Assembly (NCBI GenBank): GCA_013140455.1
Contig: JABFSU010000037.1
Span: 1-64,000, forward strand
Origin: Nitrospira sp.
GTDB lineage: Bacteria > Nitrospirota > Nitrospiria > Nitrospirales > Nitrospiraceae
Direction of reading: 5' to 3'
Length of the DNA stretch: 64,000 nt
Below are positions 34,887 through 42,796 of this stretch, one piece after another. A program made the position numbers and the translations under genes. The first letter of the stretch is position 1, and each line of letters opens with the position of its first letter. The notes beneath the pieces are model-generated. The model saw only the letters and a list, made by a program, of their open reading frames with translations. It made no database searches and had not been told where the DNA came from.

Positions 34887-36158
34887 GTGTCTGCTCAATC
34901 AACGCCGGAACGTCCGGACCCACTAAAGGTCGGCATCCATGACGCGGATTTGGATGGATTGACCATTCAACGCGAGGAACATTTCGCGAAGCGCTCGCCG
35001 GCTCGGTCCGGACAGTGGCGCTGGTTGCTCCTGATCCTTTTGTTCGCCGGAGCTGTGGGCGCTTGGAGAACCGGACTGATCGACCAGACCCCGTCGGTCG
35101 AAGTGACGGCGGTGGTGCGCATGGCCGCTGGTGGCTCGTCGGGGTTAGCCGCCACGGGCTATGTGGTGGCGCAGCGACAGGCGTCGATCGCGTCGAAAGG
35201 CACAGGCCGGATGGAATATCTCGGTGTCAAGGTCGGGGATCGGGTCAAAGAAGGTGATGTCATCGCGCGGCTGGAGCATACGGATATGGATGCGCTGCTC
35301 CAGCAGGCCCGGGCGAAGCTGGAGGTGGCCCGCGCGCAGCTGGTCACGGCCAGGCCGGAGCTGCAAGAGGCGACGCTCAATTTCGACCGGATGAAAACTC
35401 TCTTCGAACAATCGTTCGCGACGCAGTCCGAATTCGACATGGCCGGCGCGCGGCTCCGGCGCGCCGCCGGGGCGGTGAAGTCAGCCGAGGCGGCGGTAGC
35501 GGCGGCGGAAGCGGAGCGCCAATCCGCCGAGGTGCAGGTTGAGAGCACCAATGTGCGCGCACCGTTCGATGGCACCGTGGTGAAGAAGTTTGCCGAGGTC
35601 GGCGAAGTGGTGGCGCCGATGGCCGCCTCGACGCTCTCGCGCGGGTCGGTCGTGGCCATTGCAGACATGAATTCCGTGATGGTGGATGCGGAGGTGTCGG
35701 AGTCGATGATTCATCGCGTGCAGGCCGGGCAGCCGGCTGAGATCCAGCTGGACTCGGTCCCCGACCATCGTTATCGCGGAGAAGTCTCGCAAGTCATGCC
35801 GATTGCCGACCGGGCCAAAGCGACGATTCTCACCCGCGTGCGGTTTCTCGATCTCGACGAGCGGGTGCGGCCGGAGCTCAGCGCGAAAGTGACGTTCGGG
35901 GCTAAGCCCGGATCGGCCGATGAGGGAGGAGAATCCTGGGGCGTGCCGTCGACGGCCGTCGTGACCCGTGCCGGTCGTCCGGTGGTGCTCCTGGTGAGGA
36001 ACGGCGCGATCGTCGAGACGGACGTTCAGCCAGGTTCCCCGGTGGGGTCCCTCACGCCGGTGCGCGGCACACTCACGCAGAGCGACGAGGTTGTCGCTGC
36101 GCCCTCCGAGAGTCTCCGCTCAGGCACGTCGGTCACGGTCCTCCGGCGTCCGTCGTAA
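34887..36158 (+). CDS. Membrane-fusion (MacA/HlyD-type) adaptor protein
   Basis: This 423-residue periplasmic adaptor starts at GTG 34887 (cggagg upstream). A cytoplasmic N-terminus and one membrane helix (about residues 44-62, WLLLILLFAGAVGAW) lead to the lipoyl-like half-domain (TGYVVAQRQASIASKGTGRMEYLGVKVGDRVKEGDVIARL). An alpha-hairpin with coiled-coil heptads follows (about 135-225, Ala/Glu-rich), then the second half-domain (VRAPFDGTVVKKFAEVGEVV) and beta-barrel region. This protein type links an inner-membrane transporter to an outer-membrane channel. The ABC ATPase and two permeases follow with short gaps, so this is a MacAB-like exporter set or an outer-membrane-directed system. No outer-membrane factor is present nearby. 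Confidence 0.87.
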   Translation: MSAQSTPERPDPLKVGIHDADLDGLTIQREEHFAKRSPARSGQWRWLLLILLFAGAVGAWRTGLIDQTPSVEVTAVVRMAAGGSSGLAATGYVVAQRQASIASKGTGRMEYLGVKVGDRVKEGDVIARLEHTDMDALLQQARAKLEVARAQLVTARPELQEATLNFDRMKTLFEQSFATQSEFDMAGARLRRAAGAVKSAEAAVAAAEAERQSAEVQVESTNVRAPFDGTVVKKFAEVGEVVAPMAASTLSRGSVVAIADMNSVMVDAEVSESMIHRVQAGQPAEIQLDSVPDHRYRGEVSQVMPIADRAKATILTRVRFLDLDERVRPELSAKVTFGAKPGSADEGGESWGVPSTAVVTRAGRPVVLLVRNGAIVETDVQPGSPVGSLTPVRGTLTQSDEVVAAPSESLRSGTSVTVLRRPS

Positions 36159-36169
36159 GGCCTGCCCAC

Positions 36170-36853
36170 GTGTACGATCCGGTTGTCACACTGCAGCGTA
36201 TCTCGAAAGTCTATTTTCGAGCAGGCACGGAGGTGTCTGTCCTGCGCGATCTTTCCTTTTCGATTCCTGCCGGAACGTTTCTCGCGATTATGGGGCCGTC
36301 CGGGTCGGGAAAGAGCACGCTGCTTAACCTGATGGCCGGGATCGATCGTCCGACCAGCGGGGTGGTAGTCGTGGCCGGCACGCGATTGCACGAACTGTCC
36401 GAAGGGGATATGGCGCGCTGGCGCGCCAGGCATATCGGCTATGTCTTTCAATCCTACAATCTCATCCCTGTTCTGACCGCTGCCGAAAATGTCGAGCTGC
36501 CGCTCCTGCTCACGCACCTCTCGCGCTCTGAGCGGACCGACCACGTGAAGACCGCGCTGCGACTCGTGGGCCTCGGCGACCGCATGGACCACTATCCTCG
36601 CCAGCTGTCAGGTGGACAGGAACAACGGGTCGGTCTTGCCCGCGCGATCGTGAGCGATCCCACCATGATTCTCGCGGACGAGCCGACCGGTAATCTGGAC
36701 CGTGAATCGGCCGAAGACATTCTGACCCTATTCGGACGGCTGAATCGGGAATTGGGGAAGACCATCGTGATGGTCACGCACGATCCGCGCGCTGCCGAGC
36801 GAGCGCAGCTGATCCGGCATCTCGAAAAGGGCGTGCTGGAGACTCCTCCATGA
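36170..36853 (+). CDS. ABC transporter ATPase (MacB/LolD type)
   Basis: This 227-residue ATPase has Walker A GPSGSGKST (residues 42-50), Q-loop YVFQSYNLIPVLTAAENVELPL, signature LSGGQEQRVGLARAIV, Walker B MILADEPTGNLD and H-loop VMVTHDPRAA. The MacB/LolD/FtsE branch is indicated by the AENVELPL and DEPTGNLD context. It starts at GTG 36170, 11 bp after the adaptor gene, and its end overlaps the first permease by ATGA, so the proteins act together. Substrate is unknown. Confidence 0.92.
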   Translation: MYDPVVTLQRISKVYFRAGTEVSVLRDLSFSIPAGTFLAIMGPSGSGKSTLLNLMAGIDRPTSGVVVVAGTRLHELSEGDMARWRARHIGYVFQSYNLIPVLTAAENVELPLLLTHLSRSERTDHVKTALRLVGLGDRMDHYPRQLSGGQEQRVGLARAIVSDPTMILADEPTGNLDRESAEDILTLFGRLNRELGKTIVMVTHDPRAAERAQLIRHLEKGVLETPP

Positions 36854-38016
36854 CATTGGGTCGGCTCATCTTTCGCAACACGGTGCGGCGTCCTGTCCGG
36901 TTGTTGTTGACGATCGGCGGGCTGGCGATGGTGGTGCTCGCGTTTGGACTGATTCGCCTGACGCTCGATCAATGGCAGGCGGGGTCGCGGGCGGCATTGA
37001 AGAACCGGTTGATCACCGTGCATGCCATGTCGGACGAGCTGCGTCTGCCGTTGGCGTACAAAGACCAGTTGGCGGTGATTCCCGGCGTGCGGACCGTCCA
37101 CTTTGGGTCGGTCTTTGGTGGCGTCTATCAAGATCCGAAACAGTCGTTCGGTTCGTTCGCCGAACAGGCCGCCACGTTTTTCGAGACCTATCCCGAGGTT
37201 GTCTTGAGCGACGCGGAGCGGCTGGCCTTCCAGCAGGATCGCCGAGGCTGCATCATCGGCCACCGGTTGGCGGCGCGGTTCGGGTGGAAGGTCGGCGAGG
37301 CGATTACGCTCAAGGGCACGGTGTATCCGGGGGATTGGGAACTCGTCGTGCGCGGGATCTTCCGGAGCACCAGTCCGAATGTCATGGGGGAGGGAGAACT
37401 GTATCTGCATTGGGCCTATGCCAACGAACGGCTGAAGACGACAGAACCGGATCGGGCCGATCAGGTCGGCTGGTTTGTCGTCCGTGCTGCCGACGGGATC
37501 AATGGACAGACGGTGGCGGAGGCGATCGATGCGAGTTTTGCCAATTCTTCCGCCGAAACGAGGACGGAGTCCGAGCAGGCGTATTTTGCAGGATGGGTGG
37601 CGCGTTCCGGCGCGTTGCTGCGGGGCTTGGAATGGATGTCAGGAATCATCAACGGTATCGCGTTGCTGGTGTTGGTCAATGCGCTGGCGATGGCCGTTCG
37701 GGAGCGGACCAGGGAATATGCCGTGATCAAGACGCTGGGTTTTCAACCGCGTCACCTGGTATCGCTGGTGCTGGGAGAGTCGCTGCTGTTGGCACTGTTG
37801 GGCGGCGGCCTCGGGCTTGTTCTCCTGTTCCCCGCCGCGCAACTCTACGCGGTGATGACGCAAGACCGGGGCTACGTTTCGTCGTATCTCATCACAGCAG
37901 AGACCATCGGTGCCTGTCTCTCGGTGATGCTCCTCGTGGGCCTGTTGGCTGCGGTCTGGCCCGCCATTCGGCTGATTCGGATGACGACGTTGGAGGGATT
38001 GCGGCATGCCGGATAG
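36850..38016 (+). CDS. FtsX-like ABC permease 1
   Basis: This 388-residue permease overlaps the ATPase gene by four bases. It has an N-terminal helix (PVRLLLTIGGLAMVVLAFGLI), a large periplasmic MacB-core-like domain (about residues 45-260), then three C-terminal helices (IINGIALLVLVNALAMAV, LGESLLLALLGGGLGLVLLF, ETIGACLSVMLLVGLLAAVWP). The conserved FtsX motif RTREYAVIKTLGFQPRHLVSLVLGE is present. Unlike MacB, the ATPase is a separate polypeptide. Two different permeases follow one ATPase, so a heterodimeric transporter is likely. Confidence 0.9.
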   Translation: MTLGRLIFRNTVRRPVRLLLTIGGLAMVVLAFGLIRLTLDQWQAGSRAALKNRLITVHAMSDELRLPLAYKDQLAVIPGVRTVHFGSVFGGVYQDPKQSFGSFAEQAATFFETYPEVVLSDAERLAFQQDRRGCIIGHRLAARFGWKVGEAITLKGTVYPGDWELVVRGIFRSTSPNVMGEGELYLHWAYANERLKTTEPDRADQVGWFVVRAADGINGQTVAEAIDASFANSSAETRTESEQAYFAGWVARSGALLRGLEWMSGIINGIALLVLVNALAMAVRERTREYAVIKTLGFQPRHLVSLVLGESLLLALLGGGLGLVLLFPAAQLYAVMTQDRGYVSSYLITAETIGACLSVMLLVGLLAAVWPAIRLIRMTTLEGLRHAG

Positions 38017-38045
38017 CAGGCTGTTGATTCGGCGGGAGTAATCGG

Positions 38046-39218
38046 ATGTTGCTGTGGGGCGCCTACAGTCTGAGGAATCTCTGGGCCCGCCGTGTGACGA
38101 CGGCATTCACGGTGGCGGGGATGGGCCTGGTGGTGTTCGTCTTCCTGGCCGTGCTGATGCTGGCGCATGGATTGGAGCGGACGCTGGGGAAGACCGGCGA
38201 TCCGGCAAATGCGATCCTGCTGCGCAAAGGCGCCCTCTCGGAAATCGACAGCAGCATTTCCCGCGATCACGCCAAGATCATTGCGCTCCAGCCGGGGATC
38301 AAGCGGACGCTCGAGGGCCGGCCTGTGGCGGTCAGTGAGATCGGGCTGCAACTCACACTCCGGAAGGCGAAGGAACGGAGTCTTGCGAGCCTCAGCCTGC
38401 GCGGGACTTCCCACGATGCCTTTGCCGTTCGGCCGAAGGTTCGGCTGGCTCAAGGCCGCCTGTGGGAGGCCGGCACGACGGAGATCGTGGTGGGGACGCA
38501 AGTGGCCAAACAGTTTCCTGAGGCCGGGCTTCATCGCGTGCTGCACTTTGGCAATCGGGAATGGACGGTGGTGGGTGTGTTCGACGCGGACGGCAGCGGA
38601 TTCGATTCCGAGGTCTGGGGCGATGCGGAACAATTTATGGCGACGTTTCATCGTACAGCCTTTTCTTCGATGACTGTTCGGCTTACGCGGCCCGATGCAT
38701 TGGCTCAGGTCAAGGAGCCGTTGGAGCGGGACCCGCGGTTCAATCTCTCGGTGAAACGCGAGCCGGACTATTACGAAGGCAAAGCCGAGAGTCTGGCGAA
38801 AATGATTCGTGTGACGGGGCTCTTTCTCACGGCGGTCTTCAGCATCGGGGCGATTATGGGCGCGACGATGACCATGTCCGCGGCCGTGGCTCAGCGCACG
38901 ACGGAGATCGGCACACTCCGGACCCTCGGTTTCACTCGCCTCGCGATTCTTCAGACCTTCCTGATCGAGTCGATGGCCCTGGGAGCGAGCGCGGGGCTGC
39001 TCGGCATAGCCGGGGCGTCCTTCCTCCAGTCGGTGACGATCTCGACTGTGAATTGGGACACGGGATCCGAGATCGCATTCGGGTTCTACCTCTCCCCTGT
39101 CATGGTTGGGCTCGCCCTGCTCTTCGCCGTGCTCATGAGCATGGTCGGCGGGCTGATCCCGGCGACGCGCGCGGCCCGACTCGAAGTGGTTCAGGCGCTC
39201 GGCGAACGGACGGTGTGA
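38046..39218 (+). CDS. FtsX-like ABC permease 2
   Basis: This 390-residue permease starts 29 bp after permease 1. Its N-terminal helix is VTTAFTVAGMGLVVFVFLAVLML; a periplasmic domain follows, and the C-terminal helices lie around LFLTAVFSIGAIMGATMTM, FLIESMALGASAGLLGIAGASFL and VMVGLALLFAVLMSMVGGLIPA. The FtsX motif is RTTEIGTLRTLGFTRLAIL. It differs enough from permease 1 to be a distinct subunit. The gene ends 91 bp before the second SmbP-like gene, and no clear terminator is seen between. Confidence 0.9.
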   Translation: MLLWGAYSLRNLWARRVTTAFTVAGMGLVVFVFLAVLMLAHGLERTLGKTGDPANAILLRKGALSEIDSSISRDHAKIIALQPGIKRTLEGRPVAVSEIGLQLTLRKAKERSLASLSLRGTSHDAFAVRPKVRLAQGRLWEAGTTEIVVGTQVAKQFPEAGLHRVLHFGNREWTVVGVFDADGSGFDSEVWGDAEQFMATFHRTAFSSMTVRLTRPDALAQVKEPLERDPRFNLSVKREPDYYEGKAESLAKMIRVTGLFLTAVFSIGAIMGATMTMSAAVAQRTTEIGTLRTLGFTRLAILQTFLIESMALGASAGLLGIAGASFLQSVTISTVNWDTGSEIAFGFYLSPVMVGLALLFAVLMSMVGGLIPATRAARLEVVQALGERTV

Positions 39219-39309
39219 CGGCGCTGTCCGACGCTTTCTAATTTCTCAATATCTCGGTACAATTCGGTCCGTCTCTTCAGTCTATCCATATTGCAAAGGA
39301 GGATCTCTT

Positions 39310-39609
39310 ATGTTGAAAGCTCGCGTGCTGTTGGCCGTGGTGGCGTGTGGTGCGTTGATGGTGGCCGGGCCGGTCGGAACGGCGCTCGCCGGGAATGCGC
39401 ATGTGAAGGAAACGATCGCGCATGCCAAGGAAGCGGTCGCGCATGAGAAGGAAGCGATTACGCATTTGGAAGAAGCCGTGAAGAGCAGCACCGATGCCCA
39501 CGCCAAGGAAGCGTTGGAGCATGCGAAAGAAGCCGTGAAGCATGCGGAAGAAGCCTTAGCGCATGCCGAGCAGGCGGAGAAGTCCGTGAAGGGGAAGAAG
39601 AGCAAGTAA
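39310..39609 (+). CDS. SmbP-like small periplasmic metal-binding protein, copy 2
   Basis: This is a 99-residue exported protein (signal peptide ending TALAGN) with the same heptad-like His/Lys/Glu repeat as the protein at 25461: HVKETIAHAKEAVAHEKEAI, THLEEAV, then HAKEALEHAKEAVKHAEEAL and AHAEQA, with a Lys-rich end. The pattern is very regular, predicting a two-helix hairpin with His on one face, as in SmbP of Nitrosomonas. A very strong ribosome-binding site (aaaggagg) suggests high expression. Metal buffering in the periplasm is inferred. It ends at a clear hairpin. Confidence 0.84.
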   Translation: MLKARVLLAVVACGALMVAGPVGTALAGNAHVKETIAHAKEAVAHEKEAITHLEEAVKSSTDAHAKEALEHAKEAVKHAEEALAHAEQAEKSVKGKKSK

Positions 39610-39641
39610 TCGCAGGGTTCTGTTTTCTGATCGGTCCTCTC

Positions 39642-39671
39642 AGGCACGGCCCCTACAAGTGGGCCGTGCCT
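39642..39671 (+). terminator. Terminator hairpin after the SmbP-like gene
   Basis: A perfect 11-bp stem, AGGCACGGCCC with GGGCCGTGCCT, and an 8-nt loop, 33 bp after the stop. No long T-run, but the position and stability fit a terminator. Confidence 0.65.
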
Positions 39672-39762
39672 CCATCGTCACTCTCGATTCTTCAGCCGAT
39701 TCCCTCTCCGTAACCCTCCACGTTGGTTCTGTTCCGGATGATTCCGATCTTCTGTTGCATCA

Positions 39763-39792
39763 GTGTGCATCAGTTAGCAGGCGTCGGTGGAC
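39763..39792 (+). promoter_or_regulatory. 30-bp bipartite island element, degenerate copy 8
   Basis: This copy matches about 21 of 30 positions of the element (GCATC, AGCAG, CGGTGGAC), with the left block degraded, at the usual distance (47 bp) before a GTG start (39840). It is weaker evidence than the other copies. Confidence 0.35.
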
Positions 39793-39839
39793 AGGGTTTG
39801 AGCGGGTGGCTACAGTAACCCCTCCTCGGAGAATGTGTT

Positions 39840-40178
39840 GTGCGTCTTTGGCTTGCCACGATGCTCACCTGTACGATCCTGCACTCAGGGCTGTCCATTG
39901 CAGCTTCAGATCAGTCGCTAGAGCAGTTGCTTCGCGGGCACACCTTCAATCACGCCTTCGAAGGCTTCGACTACTATTCAGTGACCATTGAAGAGGATCG
40001 ATCGCAGGCAGACGGTTCGCGGGAAGTGACTGCGGTCGCCAGCGGTCGGTTCCTTGAGAATACCAAGCGGTTGAAGATTCTGTTTCTGTTGATCGGCAAT
40101 CATGTCATCGGGGGGCAAGTGCTGGAAGAGGCGGGATTGCCTCCGTGTCACCTGTCCGAAGCGCCTCGTACGTCCTAG
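39840..40178 (+). CDS. Small secreted protein of unknown function
   Basis: This 112-residue protein starts at GTG 39840. The signal peptide spans about residues 1-22 (LATMLTCTILHSGLSIAASD). The mature part is acidic and beta-prone (FEGFDYYSVTIEEDRSQADGSREVTAVASGRFLENTKRLKILFLLIGNHVIGGQVLEEAGLPPCHLS) with one Cys near the end. I do not recognise a family. It lies just downstream of a degenerate 30-bp element, which would place it in the island regulon. An intergenic inverted repeat begins 2 bp after its stop. Confidence 0.55.
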   Translation: MRLWLATMLTCTILHSGLSIAASDQSLEQLLRGHTFNHAFEGFDYYSVTIEEDRSQADGSREVTAVASGRFLENTKRLKILFLLIGNHVIGGQVLEEAGLPPCHLSEAPRTS

Positions 40179-40179
40179 C

Positions 40180-40299
40180 AGGATGCTGAAAAAGTCCGCC
40201 AGCGGCGTTCTCGCTTTACGAAGCGGCTCAACGTAGCGGCGCGTACGCCTCGCCCCTTCGCTCGCTGTGGCCTTGCTGGACGGCCTTTTTGAGCATCCT
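40180..40299. repeat. Interspersed inverted repeat, copy 1
   Basis: A 120-bp element whose outer arms (AGGATGCTGAAAAAG and CCTTTTTGAGCATCCT) are inverted, with inner TCCGCCAGC paired to GCTGGACGG and a central CGTA/GTACG region. It begins 2 bp after a stop codon. Related copies lie at 50153, 58630, 59201, 60763 and 61985. It has no coding capacity. Confidence 0.85.
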
Positions 40300-40310
40300 G
40301 AGGCGACTCC

Positions 40311-40333
40311 GTCCTCCTTACCCTACGGAGGAC
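40311..40333 (+). other. Short hairpin upstream of the cupredoxin-like gene
   Basis: Perfect 7-bp stem GTCCTCC/GGAGGAC with a 9-nt loop, 77 bp before the next start codon. It may be part of the termination region after the interspersed repeat, or regulatory. Confidence 0.3.
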
Positions 40334-40409
40334 TTCAATAGTAGTTTTTGCATATACGGAGTTTTTCCCGCAGCGTACTAATCGTTCTTAACTTAGGAGG
40401 AGGTTGCGT

Positions 40410-40886
40410 ATGGTACGGAAGTTAGGTCTTGGGCTTGTCGGTTGTGCCGCGGTGTTGATGATGGTCTCCGGAGCCTGGGCGTTGCAGTCCGGCGGTGTGG
40501 AAATCGGCGATCTGGAAACCGGGTCGGTGGTCGGCCAGTCGTTCAAGGAGCTGCCGGTTGATCTGGATATCTATGCGACCGAGGTCGGAGCGTTGAAGAT
40601 TCTCTATCCGCCGACGTCGGTGTTGGACTTGAAGAACCGCCCGGGCACGCCGGTCTTGGTGCGAGTGACCAATAAGTCGGCCATGGAGCGCGGATTTCAT
40701 ATGACGGCGGCGGAGAATCAGTCGGCGCCGACCGTGCTGAACGTGAAGATCGTCCTCAAGCCGGGAGAGACGAAGTATATCGGCATTCCGACGAGCGATC
40801 TGCTGTATGCAGCGGGCAGCACGTTCGTGTATCGGGATCAGCTCAATCCCAAAGATGCCGGCGGGAAGCTGATGTTGTTGAAGTAG
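40410..40886 (+). CDS. Secreted beta-rich protein, possibly cupredoxin-fold
   Basis: This protein is 158 residues from ATG 40410, which is well spaced after aggaggagg; TTG 40404 is also in frame. The signal peptide ends SGAWALQ. The mature part is beta-rich: PVLVRVTNKSAMERGFHMTAAE, then VLNVKIVLKPGETKYIGIP, resembling the N-H-x-F and LKPGET strands of cupredoxin-like proteins. The C-terminal C-x-H-x-M copper loop is absent, so it would be a copper-free or differently liganded version. The assignment is tentative. It stands alone between an interspersed repeat and a TPR gene. Confidence 0.5.
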   Translation: MVRKLGLGLVGCAAVLMMVSGAWALQSGGVEIGDLETGSVVGQSFKELPVDLDIYATEVGALKILYPPTSVLDLKNRPGTPVLVRVTNKSAMERGFHMTAAENQSAPTVLNVKIVLKPGETKYIGIPTSDLLYAAGSTFVYRDQLNPKDAGGKLMLLK

Positions 40887-41024
40887 TCGAATCTTCGATG
40901 CGGGGGCGATGCCGTCTCGGCGTCGCTCCCCATGCCTTGCTGGTTGTGCCGCGGCACATTGATTTCCCTCCTGCGGCCCGTTTATAGTCCGACCACACTG
41001 GTTTCTGTGGAAGGAGGGCACGCC

Positions 41025-42092
41025 TTGATTTCAGGCCGCCGAATTCAGGTTGCGACCGTCCTCGGGTTCTGTTGCGTACTCCTCATTCTCTCTCCCTTCC
41101 ATTCTGTCCATGCCGCTGCTCCTCAGGATGCGGTCCAGCATGAGCTGGAACTGACGCGCGCGGCGCTGGCGCGCGGCGACCTCAAAGCGGCAGACGAGGC
41201 GGTGCAGAAGGCGCTGCATCTCAATCCCGCGTCTCCCCAGGCCCTCCATCTCCACGGGCTTGTCTTATTGAAAAGCCGGAAGCCGACTGAAGCGGCGGAG
41301 GAGTTTGTGCGCGCGCTTAAAGTGAAGCCGGCGTTCGCCGAGGCGCTCAACGATCTCGCCGAAGTCTACGCTGCGCAGGGCAAGTCGGCGGAGGCGCAGC
41401 AGGCGTTGACGAAGGCGATTGAAGCCGATCCCAAGCATGCGGAGTCGTATCTGGATCTGGCGAAGCTGTACGAGTCGCAGCGGGATATGCCGGCGGCGAT
41501 CAAGACGTATCAAGGGCTGTTGTCGATTCAGCCGACCCATGCCGAGGCCCTGTTCTCGCTGGCGACACTTCAGGATCACGCCGGTGAGACGAAGGCTGCG
41601 GCGGAGACGCTGGCCCGGCTGACGAAGGCCCATCCCAAACATGCCGATGCCTGGTATTTGACCGGGCGGATGGCCGAGAAACGCAATGATCTCGTGGAAG
41701 CGGCCTATGCCTATAAGCAGGCGGTGGCGGCCAAACCCGATCTGGTCGATGCGCACTACAATTTGGGATTCATCTATCGCAGTCAGGGCAAGTCCGCCGA
41801 GGCTGAACGGGAATTTCTCGAGGTGCTCCGGTATCAACCGAGCTATGCGGAAGCCCATTTGAATTTGGGCGTGGTCTATACGAGCATGGGCATGCTTGAT
41901 GAAGCGGAACGCGAGTATGTCTCGGCGGTGGCGCTGAAGCCGGAGTATGCCGAAGCCCACTACAATCTCGGTGTCTTCTATGAGTTGCACCGGAAAGACA
42001 TGCCGCGCGCGCTGGCGCAGTATCGCAAGTATCGGGAGCTCGGCGGGAGAGACGATCGGGTGGAGCGGATCGTCGGATCGACGTTCCGATAA
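41025..42092 (+). CDS. Exported tetratricopeptide-repeat protein
   Basis: This protein is 355 residues from TTG 41025, preceded by aaggagg at correct spacing; the longer frame from 40932 lacks a site. The signal peptide is about residues 5-30 (VATVLGFCCVLLILSPFHSVHAAA). About nine TPR units of 34 residues follow, of the form AEAHLNLGVVYTSMGMLDEAEREYVSALALKPEY. It is probably a periplasmic scaffold or peptidoglycan/secretion-associated protein; no other domain is seen. It is the last gene before a convergent lipoprotein gene. Confidence 0.85.
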   Translation: MISGRRIQVATVLGFCCVLLILSPFHSVHAAAPQDAVQHELELTRAALARGDLKAADEAVQKALHLNPASPQALHLHGLVLLKSRKPTEAAEEFVRALKVKPAFAEALNDLAEVYAAQGKSAEAQQALTKAIEADPKHAESYLDLAKLYESQRDMPAAIKTYQGLLSIQPTHAEALFSLATLQDHAGETKAAAETLARLTKAHPKHADAWYLTGRMAEKRNDLVEAAYAYKQAVAAKPDLVDAHYNLGFIYRSQGKSAEAEREFLEVLRYQPSYAEAHLNLGVVYTSMGMLDEAEREYVSAVALKPEYAEAHYNLGVFYELHRKDMPRALAQYRKYRELGGRDDRVERIVGSTFR

Positions 42093-42097
42093 AAGAG

Positions 42098-42158
42098 AAG
42101 GTCGAGGTTTAAGCTGAGCGCATCGCAGACAAAGCAGGGGACTTCTTTGCTCGACCTT
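42098..42158. terminator. Inverted repeat between convergent genes
   Basis: 9-nt arms AAGGTCGAG (42098-42106) and CTCGACCTT (42150-42158) lie between the stops of the convergent TPR and Slp-like genes. The long loop makes it a weak candidate for a bidirectional terminator. Confidence 0.35.
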
Positions 42159-42175
42159 GGCCTGAACCTCGTCCG

Positions 42176-42712
42176 TTACCAGTACGGCCAAGGTCTCCAG
42201 TAGGGAGACCAATAGGGTCCCCAATAAGGGCCTGGTCCCATGTGGGGTCGGATACGGACGGGTTGATCCTCCACTCTCACCCAGACTTTTATCGTCTTGA
42301 GTTCGACAATCGGATAGGCATATTCCGTTTCGTCCAGTGGCAGGGTGATTGAACCGGCCACTTCTCCGGTGACCGTGACAAACGTTCCGGCTGGAATGGT
42401 GGCCGGGTCGAGGAATTCCCGTTGGAGTGCGACAAAGCGCCCCTGCGACCTATTCAACTCCATCGTCGGTTGGAGCGACGAGTTGAGCGGGAGCTGTAGA
42501 ATCTCGATGCGGGTTCCCTCCTTCAGGCGCCGCGCGCTCAAGATTTCTCCACCCCAGGTGACGGTGTGGTTTTTATAAGAATCGGGCGCCGCTTTGACCT
42601 GCGTAAACGTGATCTGGGGAGGTTGTGTGCTGTCGACGGATTCTTGGCTGGTGGCACAGCCGGCGGCGCCAAGGAGTATGACGCTGAACAGGAAGATGCG
42701 AAGTCTCTGCAT
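42176..42712 (-). CDS. Slp-family outer-membrane lipoprotein
   Basis: This 178-residue lipoprotein has the lipobox LGAAGC (lipidated Cys19). The Slp-family domain follows: TFTQVKAAPDSYKNHTVTWGGEILSARRLKEGTRIEILQLPL, then LQREFLDPATIPAGTFVTVTGEVAGSITLPLDETEYAYPIVELKTIKVW. The C-terminus is Trp/Tyr/Pro-rich (YWGPYWSPYWRPWPYW), common in the family. Slp proteins are outer-membrane lipoproteins induced in starvation or stress, without known activity. The gene is transcribed opposite to its neighbours, divergent from the DsbA-like gene. Confidence 0.85.
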   Translation of the reverse strand: MQRLRIFLFSVILLGAAGCATSQESVDSTQPPQITFTQVKAAPDSYKNHTVTWGGEILSARRLKEGTRIEILQLPLNSSLQPTMELNRSQGRFVALQREFLDPATIPAGTFVTVTGEVAGSITLPLDETEYAYPIVELKTIKVWVRVEDQPVRIRPHMGPGPYWGPYWSPYWRPWPYW

Positions 42713-42796
42713 AGGCGCAGTATAACAGAGGGCAGGTTCGGCAGGTATCCGTTATAATGGGACGCATGGATTGGACAATCTCGAAAGGAGCAGGAC

